From Nitrospina sp. (GTDB lineage: Bacteria > Nitrospinota > Nitrospinia > Nitrospinales > JACRGP01), in NCBI GenBank assembly GCA_024648695.1, contig JACAVV010000010.1, forward strand, positions 62,001 through 126,000: a DNA stretch of 64,000 nucleotides, in the 5' to 3' direction. The position numbers and the translations under genes are program-made. Within the stretch, counting starts at the first letter, position 1, and each line of letters opens with the position of its first letter. The notes below the pieces were generated by a model. That model worked only from the letters and a program-made list of their open reading frames with translations. It did no database searches and was not told the origin of the DNA. Positions 15,852-24,816 of the stretch are shown one piece after another.

Positions 15852-17114
15852 TTACCCCACCCGGCTCCCAATATCTTTCCGGTAGTGGATACCGTCCCAT
15901 TGGATGGTGGCTACGGCCCGGTAGGCTTTTTCAATGGCGGCGGGGATGTCGTCGCCCAGTGCTGTGACGCCCAGGACACGTCCTCCGTTGGTAAGGGTAT
16001 GGCCGTCTGCGCTTTTGGTTCCGGCATGAAACACGGCGACCCCCTCTTGCTTGTCTGCTTTATCCAATCCTGCAATGATCTTACCTTTGGGATAGTTTCC
16101 CGGATAACCTTCGGCGGCCATCACTACACACACGGCGGCTTGTTCGCTCCATTCCAGTTTAAGACCGTTCAGTGTGCCGTCGGCACAGGCTTCCAACACG
16201 GGAACGATGTCCGATTTCAACCGCATCATCAATGGTTGGGCTTCGGGATCACCAAACCGCGCATTGAACTCCAGGACCTTCGGGCCGTCATGCGTGATCA
16301 TCAATCCGGCGTACAACACTCCTTTATAGGGGCACCCTTCTTTTTCCATTCCGCGGATCGTGGGATACATGATCTCTGAGATCACGCGATCTTTCATGTC
16401 CGGAGTCAACAATGGAGCCGGGGAATAGGTTCCCATACCGCCTGTGTTGGGTCCCTGGTCACCATCGTAAGCGCGTTTGTGATCTTGCGCCGATTCCAGT
16501 GGTAGCAGGGTTTTGCCATCGGTGAATGCGAGAAACGAAACTTCGCGCCCTTCAACCAATTCTTCCACCAGGATCCTTTTTCCGGCATCTCCAAAGGCTT
16601 TTTCTTCCATGATGGTATCGATGGCGCAAAGGGCTTCTTCGGGACTATAGCAAACAAACACCCCTTTACCTGCGGCCAGGCCATCGGCCTTGATCACCAT
16701 TCGGTTACGGGAACGCGCGAACTCTCTGGCGGGTTTGGGATCATCAAATACCTGATACTTGGGAGTGGGAATTCCATAGCGATCCATTAATGTTTTGGAG
16801 AAGGTTTTGCTTCCTTCAATCTGGGCGGCGGCTTTACTGGCCCCAAAAACTTTCAGCCCTTTGGCAGTGAATTGATCTTCAATACCCAAAACCAAAGGTA
16901 GTTCCGGTCCAACCACTGTTAAGCCAATGGAGTGCTCCAAGGCATATTCAAGCAAACGGTCTACCTGGTCGGGGGCAATACCAACATTCACCGCAAGGTT
17001 TGACGTTCCTGCATTTCCAGGAGCGCAGTAAACCTTTTCTACCTTAGGACTTTGAGCAATCTTCCAGGCCAGAGCGTGTTCCCGTCCGCCTCCACCGACT
17101 ACAAGGACGCGCAT
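15852..17114 (-). CDS. purD: Phosphoribosylamine-glycine ligase (GAR synthetase)
   Basis: The ATP-grasp enzyme for the second step of purine synthesis, 420 residues. The N-domain is 'MRVLVVGGGGREHALAWKIA'. The ATP-grasp region includes 'VIKADGLAAGKGVFVCY', and the signature is 'EFNARFGDPEAQPLMMRL'. The track start is five codons too early. Gggagg lies six bases before ATG at 17114. The length and all motifs are normal. It is the first housekeeping gene to the right of the ssrA-integrated element and stands alone. Confidence 0.97.
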   Translation of the reverse strand: MRVLVVGGGGREHALAWKIAQSPKVEKVYCAPGNAGTSNLAVNVGIAPDQVDRLLEYALEHSIGLTVVGPELPLVLGIEDQFTAKGLKVFGASKAAAQIEGSKTFSKTLMDRYGIPTPKYQVFDDPKPAREFARSRNRMVIKADGLAAGKGVFVCYSPEEALCAIDTIMEEKAFGDAGKRILVEELVEGREVSFLAFTDGKTLLPLESAQDHKRAYDGDQGPNTGGMGTYSPAPLLTPDMKDRVISEIMYPTIRGMEKEGCPYKGVLYAGLMITHDGPKVLEFNARFGDPEAQPLMMRLKSDIVPVLEACADGTLNGLKLEWSEQAAVCVVMAAEGYPGNYPKGKIIAGLDKADKQEGVAVFHAGTKSADGHTLTNGGRVLGVTALGDDIPAAIEKAYRAVATIQWDGIHYRKDIGSRVG

Positions 17115-17311
17115 ACCAATTCCTCCCATACGAAATTAGGGTGTGTCATTCGACATCAAATTTATATAAAATGCTATCAATCGCGTTGCCTGTGTAGCGG
17201 GCGCACAATCGCCACACCATTTAACAAGCAACCGTTTGCCACCGGAGAGGGTCCGTCCAACAACCGGTTTATGTTTTTCGTGATTTTTGTTAAAAGAAAG
17301 GTACCAGAAAA

Positions 17312-18391
17312 ATGGTCCGTTTGGAAACAATTTCCAAATCCTTTGAGGATCAACCAGTGCTTCGCAATGTGTCTCTCGAAATTGAAGAAGGAGAGATCTT
17401 TATTTTGCTGGGCCGGAGCGGGTGCGGCAAAACCACGCTTTTGAGAATCATCGCCGGGTTTGAGGAGCCTGAATTTGGCAGAATTCTGATAAACAATGAA
17501 GATGTGACCTCCGTACCCGTGGAACAAAGACCGGTGGGCATCATATTCCAGAGCCACGCGCTGTTTCCTCACATGACGGTATATGACAATATTGCCCTCG
17601 GTCCACGCGTCCGTGGTGTTCCGGAAATCGAGATTAAACGTCAAATTGACGACCTTCTGCACATGACGCATCTGGAGGCTTTACGCTATGCCTGGCCGGA
17701 ACAAATCAGCGGTGGGGAATCGCAACGTGTCGCGGTGGCGCGTGCCATCATCAACCGACCCAAACTGCTTCTTTTGGACGAACCTTTATCTTCGCTGGAT
17801 CCGTCGTTAAGGCAATCGCTAAGAGAGGAATTGGTGCAGATGCGCAATGCCTTTGGGATCACTTTTCTCTTCGTCACTCACGATCAGGAAGAGGCCATGA
17901 GTCTGGGTGATCGAATCGGATTGCTGGAAGCGGGGAAACTAGCTCAGGTGGGCACTCCCAGTGAATTGTACCATCACCCGGCCACCCCCACGGTGGCGCA
18001 GTTTTTAGGCGAGATCAACCGTTTCTCTGGAGTGTTGGCTTCGCGTGAAAATGGCATTGCAGAAATCAGTGTTCCCGAGGTGGGGAATATTCGATGCCCG
18101 GCATCTGAAACGGTAGCAACCGGAACGCCCGTTTTCACTTTTGTCCGACCCGAAAAAACATATTTCGGATCCAAACCTAACCACGGGGAAGGCAAATGGA
18201 ATAGGCTAACGGGTGTCCTGGAAGGTAAATCGTTTTTTGGTACATACACTCGGTACCAGATTAAAATAGGAAATGGAGAAACCATTCATGTTCTGCGAAC
18301 TTCTGAAAATGAGTTGCATGAGCCCTCCTTTTCTCTTGGCGAATCGGCAAGTGTCTGGTTCGATCCTTCAGAGGTTCATTTATTTGAATAA
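17312..18391 (+). CDS. ABC transporter ATP-binding protein (PotA-like, with TOBE domain)
   Basis: 359 residues. Walker A is 'LLGRSGCGKTTLLRIIAG', the signature is 'QISGGESQRVAVARAI', Walker B is 'LLLLDEPLSSLD', and the switch histidine is in 'FLFVTHDQEEAM'. The C-terminal third (about 240-355) is a TOBE-like regulatory domain. It begins an operon-like set with a periplasmic binding protein and one permease. The binding protein and permease are of the polar amino-acid type, whereas this ATPase resembles polyamine or iron ATPases, so the pairing is slightly unusual. Confidence 0.93.
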   Translation: MVRLETISKSFEDQPVLRNVSLEIEEGEIFILLGRSGCGKTTLLRIIAGFEEPEFGRILINNEDVTSVPVEQRPVGIIFQSHALFPHMTVYDNIALGPRVRGVPEIEIKRQIDDLLHMTHLEALRYAWPEQISGGESQRVAVARAIINRPKLLLLDEPLSSLDPSLRQSLREELVQMRNAFGITFLFVTHDQEEAMSLGDRIGLLEAGKLAQVGTPSELYHHPATPTVAQFLGEINRFSGVLASRENGIAEISVPEVGNIRCPASETVATGTPVFTFVRPEKTYFGSKPNHGEGKWNRLTGVLEGKSFFGTYTRYQIKIGNGETIHVLRTSENELHEPSFSLGESASVWFDPSEVHLFE

Positions 18392-18439
18392 TGTAATAAC
18401 CCCAAATGAGACCCGCAAGATTATCCCATTACTTATCAC

Positions 18440-19264
18440 ATGAATTTTTCAATATCTGTCGTTAATAAAGGTTCGTCCTTATTCCTTATATTTCTTCTTA
18501 CAATTATTCTGGCGTTTACCGGTTGCGATTCGAAAGTTGAAAACGCAAAGAAGAAATATCGTGTCGCTACCGACGCAACGCTCATCCCGATGTCCTTCGT
18601 TAATGAAGAAAACAAGCTGGACGGATTCGAAGTCGACCTCATTAAGGAAATTGCCAGAGTGGCAGGCTTCGATGTGGAACTCATCAATGTGGAATGGGCG
18701 GGATTGTTTGGTGGATTGATCACACAAAAATACGACATGGCGATCAGTTCCGTAACCATCCTGGAAGAAAGAAAAAAGCGCATGGCATTTAGCCGACCTT
18801 ACTTACAAAGTGGGCTTGCACTGGTGGTGCGAAAAGATACTAACGGTGTCTCCAGCATGGAGGATATTCGCAAACAAAATTTGACGGCAGGTGCGCAGGT
18901 TGGAACCACGGCTTATTTTTTCCTGGAATCCTTCCCCGATATCCCAAAGAAAGGGTACCAACTCCACGGTCATGCCGTGGCAGATCTTATCAACGGAGAG
19001 ATTGATGTCGCAGTTGGAGAAAGCTCCGCAACGCTCTATTACAAAAACCAGCAGAAAGATTATTTTCAGAAAATAAAAATGGTCGGGAATATTTTAACCG
19101 AAGAATACTACGGCATCGTGTTCCGCAAGGATGATCCGGAGTTGCTCCAGCAAATAGACTCAACCTTGAACAAACTGCTAGGCAATGGCTTCGTCGACAA
19201 ACTGCATCAAAAGTGGGAACTGGGTCGTGCGGCACAAGTCCCTTCCACAAAAAAGGCCGGTTAA
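18440..19264 (+). CDS. Amino-acid-type ABC transporter substrate-binding lipoprotein
   Basis: A 274-residue family 3 solute-binding protein. The N-terminus is hydrophobic and ends in a lipobox 'AFTGCDSK', so it should be a lipoprotein. The domain opens 'KKYRVATDATLIPMSFVNEE' with 'LDGFEVDLIKEIARVAGF' and closes with 'YYGIVFRKDDPELLQQIDS'. It delivers a polar or charged amino acid (or similar small ligand) to the permease one base downstream. Ligand-binding residues resemble the arginine/glutamine group, but the substrate is not certain. Confidence 0.92.
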   Translation: MNFSISVVNKGSSLFLIFLLTIILAFTGCDSKVENAKKKYRVATDATLIPMSFVNEENKLDGFEVDLIKEIARVAGFDVELINVEWAGLFGGLITQKYDMAISSVTILEERKKRMAFSRPYLQSGLALVVRKDTNGVSSMEDIRKQNLTAGAQVGTTAYFFLESFPDIPKKGYQLHGHAVADLINGEIDVAVGESSATLYYKNQQKDYFQKIKMVGNILTEEYYGIVFRKDDPELLQQIDSTLNKLLGNGFVDKLHQKWELGRAAQVPSTKKAG

Positions 19265-19265
19265 A

Positions 19266-20096
19266 ATGGACCCAACGGAAAAGGACCGTCCTGTTTCTAC
19301 TCTGGCCTGGAATGCCGCCATAGTCCTCAGTTTCGCAATCCTCATTTACCTCCCAGCCCAGGAAAACTATCAAAGCCAGGGGGCGTCCAGTGATTACTGG
19401 AAACTGGTTCAGCTTTTACCGACGGGGATTGCTTACACCTTGGGAATCACCTTGCTCGGCAGTCTATCGGCCATCGCCGTGGGCATGATTGTCGGCCTGG
19501 CAAAGCTGTCGCCCGTCCGGGCAATCCGGTTCACTGCCGGATTTTATACGGAAATTATGCGAGGCATTCCTTTGTTGGTTTTCCTGTTTTATATATATTA
19601 CGCTTTGGGGGAATTTTTGCATATTCCGGCTCTGGCGGCGGCCATCCTTGGTTTTGGTTTCAGTTACGGGGCCTATATGGCAGACGTGTTCCGGGCCGGA
19701 CTGGAAGCCATCCCCAGGGAACAAAAGGAAGCCGCGCGAAGCCTCGGAATGACGGAACGGCAAGCGACCCTGAAAATTGTCCTGCCTCAGGCCTTGCGCA
19801 CTATCATTCCCGCTGTGGGCAATCAGACCCTTGGAATGTTGAAGGACACCAGCCTGGTATCGGTATTAGCCATTTCCGACATCTTGCGCGTGGGCAATGA
19901 ATTCGCTACGAAACATTTCAATTATTTCGAAACGTATACCTACATTGCTGCAACTTATCTTCTTTTAACCCTGGGACTCTCACGCTTGCTTCTGCATTTG
20001 GAGCAATGGGTCCAGCCAGGATTCCAAAACAAAGAAACTAATAAGGAATTGTCCGGGAACCAACCTGAAGCCAAGCATCCAAAAAATAAGACTTAG
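19266..20096 (+). CDS. Amino-acid-type ABC transporter permease
   Basis: 276 residues from ATG at 19266, which directly follows the previous stop; the track start lies inside the preceding gene. The HEQRo permease family is recognised by 'YTEIMRGIPLLVFLFYIYYA' and the EAA loop 'GLEAIPREQKEAARSLGMTE'. About five to six membrane helices are present. It completes a three-gene importer. The C-terminal ~20 residues are polar and variable. Confidence 0.93.
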   Translation: MDPTEKDRPVSTLAWNAAIVLSFAILIYLPAQENYQSQGASSDYWKLVQLLPTGIAYTLGITLLGSLSAIAVGMIVGLAKLSPVRAIRFTAGFYTEIMRGIPLLVFLFYIYYALGEFLHIPALAAAILGFGFSYGAYMADVFRAGLEAIPREQKEAARSLGMTERQATLKIVLPQALRTIIPAVGNQTLGMLKDTSLVSVLAISDILRVGNEFATKHFNYFETYTYIAATYLLLTLGLSRLLLHLEQWVQPGFQNKETNKELSGNQPEAKHPKNKT

Positions 20097-20260
20097 CGCT
20101 ATCCTATTGAAAATTCAATAAAACTTCGATATATTTCCAACTTTCAAAGCACCAGATCGCGGTAGTGGAATAAAACGGGTCGAAGGAATATCATACAATA
20201 AGTATACTTCTATACTACAGGACCCCAATAGATTCGGGCCAAAGGGAAAGGAACCGATTA

Positions 20261-20614
20261 ATGAACAAATACTATATACAAGGAAAGGTCGTCCAGGCGA
20301 AAACTCCGAAAGCGGCGTTTGAAAAAGCCGGACTCGAAGTTCCTCAACACGTCATTATCGACACTGGCTTCGCAGTCAAGCATTTTATTTGGGACCCCGA
20401 AGTCGACGACTATGCAATTGAGGACCTGAGCCCTACAGGGATGAAACCCTTCAAGGAATTCGTCGATGTTCTGGAATGCTATGAAAATACGCAAGGAGAT
20501 ACACTCCTCGAACTAAGCTATAACGAAGCTCGAGTTGATCTCACTCAATACAAATTCGGGTTTCCCAGAGTCATGCAATCAAAGATTGTTTTCGCACCCA
20601 AGGTGAGCGCTTGA
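20261..20614 (+). CDS. Hypothetical protein, intact copy of a duplicated gene
   Basis: A 117-residue soluble protein of alternating strands and helices, with no signal peptide and no recognised domain. aaaggaac lies a few bases before ATG. Its last ~90 codons recur about 1.6 kb downstream at 21921-22193 with about a dozen substitutions and a 2-base deletion, so it has been duplicated. It stands alone after the ABC transporter. Confidence 0.7.
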   Translation: MNKYYIQGKVVQAKTPKAAFEKAGLEVPQHVIIDTGFAVKHFIWDPEVDDYAIEDLSPTGMKPFKEFVDVLECYENTQGDTLLELSYNEARVDLTQYKFGFPRVMQSKIVFAPKVSA

Positions 20615-21175
20615 TTACCATTTCTTACTTTTCTTAGAGCCTCGAATAAACAAAGCTCCTGACTAAAAAAAGGGAAGCCCAAAGACCTCCCATTTTTCGA
20701 AATAAGGTTGGAAATTTTTCCCCGGAAATAGACCAACTTAAGGAAATGTAAATTCAAACGTTTGACCATCATCCAATTAATTAAATGTTGGGGGGCAATC
20801 CATTTTTTGCCTTGAACCATTTCCTTTCTCAAAACTTTATTGATAAATATGGCTTAATTTCGAATACCCTTCAATTGTTATAAAGGGCACTGGGAGGTAC
20901 GAAGTTCGAGGTCCATCTGCGCACTCCTTTTGAAATTTGAAAGTATTAAAAGGATATTTAATAAACCACTGAAACTTTGTTTTAATCCAACGCCATCATA
21001 CTTATGCAAATAACTTCAAGGCCATTGGAGCAGTATCCTTTTATTGAGTTAATTGTGGCGAGACCGAACGCATTTGCGAATAATTCGCTTAGACTATTTT
21101 TGGGGATTTTCTTATGTTTTAGGGGAGAAAACTCCCAAGCAATAGCCGCAATCAATACAATGAAATATATTGCGA
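20615..21175. other. Intergenic region, no supported gene
   Basis: About 560 AT-rich bases hold only short overlapping ORFs on both strands (for example 20545-20832 minus, 20982-21182 minus and 21004-21192 plus). None has a convincing ribosome site or a recognisable product. I see no tRNA or intact insertion sequence. It lies between the intact gene and the toxin-antitoxin module. Confidence 0.5.
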
Positions 21176-21213
21176 TTGACAAATCCGCCTAGAGAGTTAT
21201 AACATTTGTTATA
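21176..21213 (+). promoter_or_regulatory. Promoter with overlapping operator for the toxin-antitoxin operon
   Basis: TTGACA (21176-21181) and TATAAC (21198-21203) are 16 bases apart. A perfect 16-bp dyad, tataaca-tt-tgttata (21198-21213), covers the -10 element and lies 20 bases before the antitoxin start. This is the arrangement expected for autorepression by an AbrB-type antitoxin. Confidence 0.65.
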
Positions 21214-21232
21214 CCTGCTTGGAGCTTGTAAA

Positions 21233-21460
21233 ATGTTTGACCTAAAAATTAGAAAAATTGGAAACGCTAGCGGAGTTATTTTACCGCGCGAACTACTCAA
21301 TAAAATGAATTTGAAGGAAGGTGAAAGGGTTTTCATTACGGAGGGTGCTGATGGAGCGTACCGTATTACGCCCTATGATCCTGAATTTGAACAGCAAATG
21401 AAATTAGCCAAAGGAATTTTGTCCCGCTACAGGAATACCTTACGTGAATTAGCCAAGTGA
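21233..21460 (+). CDS. AbrB/MazE-type antitoxin
   Basis: 75 residues from the ATG at 21233, which has ggag eight bases upstream; the track start at 21206 has no such site. The swapped-hairpin AbrB fold is seen in 'MFDLKIRKIGNASGVILPRE', then 'LNKMNLKEGERVFITEG'. The C-terminal tail ('RYRNTLRELAK') would bind and inhibit the toxin. Its stop overlaps the GTG start of the Doc gene. It should also repress its own promoter through the dyad at 21198-21213. Confidence 0.9.
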   Translation: MFDLKIRKIGNASGVILPRELLNKMNLKEGERVFITEGADGAYRITPYDPEFEQQMKLAKGILSRYRNTLRELAK

Positions 21461-21855
21461 CAGAACCTGTTTGGGTGAACCCCAACCTAATCCTTGCTCT
21501 TCAGGAAGAACTGGTTTATCAGCATGGAGGCAAAATAGGAATCCGGGACCCAGGCCTTTTGGAAGCCGCTTTAGCCCGTCCCCAACAAATATTTTTTTAC
21601 AGTAAACCAGATATTATTGAATTAGCTGGAGCCTATATAAACGGGATAATCCGCAATCATCCTTTTATTGATGGTAATAAGCGCATCGCAATTGTGGCCG
21701 GTGCTTTATTTTTGGAATTAAACGGGTTTATCCTGATTGCCCCGGAAATTGAGGCTTTGCAAGCGATTCTCGATCTAACATCCAAAAAAATAAACGAAGA
21801 AGAATTCACTTTTTGGCTTCGGGAAAACAGCGAAAAACATCAAGGAATTGAATAA
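21457..21855 (+). CDS. doc: Doc-family toxin (Fic fold)
   Basis: 132 residues. The Doc/Fic active-site loop is complete, 'HPFIDGNKRIAI', corresponding to HxFx(D/E)GNxR. Doc of phage P1 phosphorylates EF-Tu and stops translation. The N-terminal 'GIRDPGLLEAALARPQQIFF' is also typical. It starts at a GTG that overlaps the antitoxin stop (gtga), so the pair is co-translated. The AbrB-type antitoxin with a Doc toxin resembles the phd-doc arrangement with a swapped antitoxin fold. It probably stabilises this locus. Confidence 0.93.
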   Translation: MTEPVWVNPNLILALQEELVYQHGGKIGIRDPGLLEAALARPQQIFFYSKPDIIELAGAYINGIIRNHPFIDGNKRIAIVAGALFLELNGFILIAPEIEALQAILDLTSKKINEEEFTFWLRENSEKHQGIE

Positions 21856-21920
21856 AGGTTACCCCATAACATGATTCCTTTTTCAACCAAAATATTGTCA
21901 AAAGTCGACTTGATCCTAAG

Positions 21921-22193
21921 GTTCACAACACGTCAACATCGACACTGGCTTCGCTGGGAAGCATTTTATTTGGGACCCCGAACGACGACTATGCAATCGA
22001 GGACCTGAGCCCTACAGGGATGAAACCCTTCAAGGAATTCGTCGATATTCTGGAATGCTATGAAAATAAGCAAGGAGACACACTCCTCGAACTAAGCTAT
22101 AACGAAGCTCGAGTTGATCTCACTCAATACAAATTCGGGTTTCCCAGAGTCATGCAGTCAAAGGTTATTTTCGCACCCAAGGTGAGCGCTTGA
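21921..22193 (+). pseudogene. Broken second copy of the gene at 20261-20614
   Basis: From gttc at 21921 to the stop at 22193 the DNA follows 20341-20614 with about twelve substitutions. A 2-base deletion (ccccgaacgacgac instead of ccccgaagtcgacgac) breaks the frame and the start is absent. Homology stops exactly at the stop codon. The two copies are direct repeats flanking the toxin-antitoxin operon. Confidence 0.88.
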
Positions 22194-22205
22194 CAATCAG
22201 TTTTC

Positions 22206-23219
22206 TCAAATCCATTTCTGAATGTAGTTCCAGTACCGGTCCAGTGCGGGACTGAGATAGTTTTCCAGCCAGGGATGGTCGATACCGCTGATATTCAGGG
22301 TTCCTTTGAAAAGGCTGGTGATTTGGCGGTCGTCGATTTTTCGTCGGCGTTGCAGTTTTCTGCTTTTGATCAATATTTGTGGCAGAAGAAACGTAATTTC
22401 CACATAACTCCTGAGCTTCAATATAAACCAGCGCTTCCAGATAGCATGCACCCACTCCACGGCTTCGATCAGGATCAAGGCCGGTATGACAAGTAACAGG
22501 GTCCGACCGCGATAGTTTTTTATCAGCATGTAAAGCCGGTTGCGCTCAGAATGATAAAACTTCCGCACGCCCTTGTTAAAATGGTAATGGTGATACAACA
22601 CCGCTTTTGGAGTCACCATGATTTTCCAACCACGCAGGCGCATGCGCCAGGAGAGGTCGTGGTCTTCATGGTATAGGAAAAAATCCTCTTCGAATCCGCC
22701 GACATCTTCATATGCCTCGCGCTTCATCATAAAAATACCGCCGCAAGCGGTCTCGTGCTCGCGAAACTCGTCGGAGTCGGGGAAGTTTACCAGCTTGGGA
22801 TAGGCCATGCCGGTGTAGTTGACCCCCACTCCAAATGAATTGATCTTGTCGGGTTTTTCATAAAACAAAATCTTGGGTACTGTGGCACCGATGTTGTTGT
22901 CTGAGTACAGTAACTGGGCAAGGTGTCTCACGCAGTCTTCTTTCAGGGACAAGTCATTATTCAGGAACAGAAAGTAATCGCCGGTCGCATGTTCCATAGC
23001 CCGGTTCAAGGCGGTACCGAACCCGAGGTTGGCTTTGTTTTCGACAATGCGAACTGTTGGAAAAGTCTCTCGCAGGTATTCCACAGAGCCGTCTTCTGAA
23101 CCGTTGTCACTCACTAAAATTTCAAGGTCGCTGTAGTCCTGCTTGAGCAAGGACCCGATGGCTTCTGCCAAAAATTCCTTGCCGTTCCAATTGACGATGA
23201 TGGCGGATACTTTTTTCAT
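22206..23219 (-). CDS. Family 2 glycosyltransferase
   Basis: 337 residues. The GT-A domain starts 'VSAIIVNWNGKEFLAEAIGS', with the nucleotide-binding DNGSEDGS and the metal-site region 'DYFLFLNNDLSL'. 'FFLYHEDHDLSWRMRLRGWK' matches rhamnosyltransferase-type GT2 enzymes. A hydrophobic stretch near 245-265 may bind the membrane. It is the last gene of a minus-strand polysaccharide cluster with a cupin and an SDR epimerase. It probably adds a sugar to a surface glycan. No clear ribosome site is seen upstream. Confidence 0.9.
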   Translation of the reverse strand: MKKVSAIIVNWNGKEFLAEAIGSLLKQDYSDLEILVSDNGSEDGSVEYLRETFPTVRIVENKANLGFGTALNRAMEHATGDYFLFLNNDLSLKEDCVRHLAQLLYSDNNIGATVPKILFYEKPDKINSFGVGVNYTGMAYPKLVNFPDSDEFREHETACGGIFMMKREAYEDVGGFEEDFFLYHEDHDLSWRMRLRGWKIMVTPKAVLYHHYHFNKGVRKFYHSERNRLYMLIKNYRGRTLLLVIPALILIEAVEWVHAIWKRWFILKLRSYVEITFLLPQILIKSRKLQRRRKIDDRQITSLFKGTLNISGIDHPWLENYLSPALDRYWNYIQKWI

Positions 23220-23259
23220 AAGGGAGGCGTGTGAAAGGTGAAAGGAAAAAGGGGAAGGA

Positions 23260-23664
23260 TCAATCCAGAATTCTTTCGTAGATGGTGTCGGGGTCCTCGG
23301 GATCGAACATCTCGTTAGAATAGACGATCAAAACCATTTCCTTATCACCAATATTCTTGATGGCATGAATCACGTTGGGAACGATTTTAACTGTCTTCAA
23401 ATAATCTTCGCCCATTATAACTTCTTCTTCCTGTCCGGTTAAACGGTCCTTTAACAAGAGCAATCCTTTGCCGGTCGGGACGCAAAACCATTCCAGCTTT
23501 CGTGTGTGGTAATGGTTCCCGCGCACTTTGCCTGGAACGGCGACTGAGACGTGCACCTGCCCGAAGGATTCATCGGGACGCAGGCTTTCCTGGCCCAGCA
23601 CTTCGATCAGCCAACCACGTTCGTCCGATTTCTTTTCCAGGTCCTCAACTTGAATCCCTTTCAT
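23260..23664 (-). CDS. Cupin-fold capsular/sugar biosynthesis protein
   Basis: 134 residues. A single cupin barrel with 'VRGNHYHTRKLEWFCVPTGK', like the C-terminal domain of CapF or WxcM/FdtA-type enzymes, which bind dTDP- or UDP-keto-sugars. 'RGWLIEVL' near the N-terminus is also shared by that group. aaaggg lies nine bases before ATG. It is flanked by an SDR epimerase and a GT2 enzyme, so a role as sugar isomerase or epimerase in a surface polysaccharide is likely. Confidence 0.82.
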   Translation of the reverse strand: MKGIQVEDLEKKSDERGWLIEVLGQESLRPDESFGQVHVSVAVPGKVRGNHYHTRKLEWFCVPTGKGLLLLKDRLTGQEEEVIMGEDYLKTVKIVPNVIHAIKNIGDKEMVLIVYSNEMFDPEDPDTIYERILD

Positions 23665-23750
23665 TTCTTAACCCTTTCTTGATGCCTTGTTAAAGTAGTC
23701 GCCGATCTCTTGATCGCTTTTGAATATTTTGAATACGGTGAATACTGCCT

Positions 23751-24653
23751 TCAACCTTTCGAACTATTTTGAAACCCGTTTATGGTTTGCCGTATCCCTT
23801 CTGTCCACGGGATCCTTGGCTTCCAACTTACATGCTTCTGGAATTTGGCACTGTCAAAACAAATATTCTGCGGGGGAGCCGCCTCTGCGGGTTGGCGCTC
23901 AATTACCGTATCGGGCAGACTCTTTCTGATTTGGTCCAGAATATTTTTCAGGGTTCGAATTCGCCCCGAGCTTACATTGTACACTTTATTACGCACTTTC
24001 AAACGATTCCATCCTGCCCGAAGCAAAGCGTCTACGACGTCACTAACAAAAATGAAATCGCGTCCTTGCTTGCCGTCTCCATGTACCTGCAATGTTTGCC
24101 CTTGCACAGCGCGGTAACAAAAAGTGGCCACGACCGAATTGTATTGCGGCCGGCAACCGGGTCCGTAAACATTGCTCATCCGCAGAATAGTATAGTCCAG
24201 TCCGGAGAAGCGGATCAAATCTTCTGCCGTTTTTTTGGCGCTTCCATAAACGGACTCGCTTCGGCATGCTTGAGATTCCCTAAAAGGGATTTTCGATTGC
24301 GGGGTACCATACACTTGTGTGGACGAAGCAAATATGATGTGTGCCTCAGGCCGACCATATTGTTTTACTGCTGACAACAATTTGAGGGTGTTCATGATAT
24401 TTCCCAGCAACAAGTTTTCGTCGCTTGCACGGTTGACACCGCCGATGTGATAGATACAATCCTTATTGTATACAAACGATTTCAGGTTTTCCCCCCTGTA
24501 ATTGGTTTCTGATGGTTGGCGCGTCAGGGGCTCCACCTCGATTTCCGGCTTCTGTAACAAGGCTTGATGGAGGTGCGACCCGATAAACCCGGAGGCTCCG
24601 GTAATGCCTATACGGATTGGCTTTTCTGATGAGGGTGGATTGGCTTGATTCAC
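23751..24653 (-). CDS. NAD-dependent epimerase/dehydratase (extended SDR)
   Basis: 300 residues with a GTG start. The Rossmann motif is 'IGITGASGFIGSHLH'. The active site is the usual Ser-Tyr-Lys, with YGSAK as YxxxK in 'SVYGSAKKTAEDLIRFS'. 'DFIFVSDVVDALLRAGW' is also typical of nucleotide-sugar epimerases. It is the first gene of the three-gene polysaccharide cluster. With the CapF-like cupin next to it, a UDP-sugar reductase/epimerase pair is plausible. Confidence 0.88.
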   Translation of the reverse strand: MNQANPPSSEKPIRIGITGASGFIGSHLHQALLQKPEIEVEPLTRQPSETNYRGENLKSFVYNKDCIYHIGGVNRASDENLLLGNIMNTLKLLSAVKQYGRPEAHIIFASSTQVYGTPQSKIPFRESQACRSESVYGSAKKTAEDLIRFSGLDYTILRMSNVYGPGCRPQYNSVVATFCYRAVQGQTLQVHGDGKQGRDFIFVSDVVDALLRAGWNRLKVRNKVYNVSSGRIRTLKNILDQIRKSLPDTVIERQPAEAAPPQNICFDSAKFQKHVSWKPRIPWTEGIRQTINGFQNSSKG

Positions 24654-24816
24654 AATAGATAGAATTTAAACCATTCCCCCCCTCTTTGCAACCGGACTAA
24701 GCTCGGAGGAAACTGGCGATTGGGCTCGCTTCGCTACTGTTGGTAATGGTTTTGAGTGGTTTGCAAGATGTCTTTAGCTTTTTACTGGTTTTCTTTACAT
24801 TTTTACTTGGAAAATA

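Noticed and set aside
20982-21182. 66-residue minus-strand ORF with a hydrophobic start
   Set aside because: It needs a TTG start, has only a weak purine stretch before it, and overlaps another short ORF on the opposite strand; no evidence that it is a gene.
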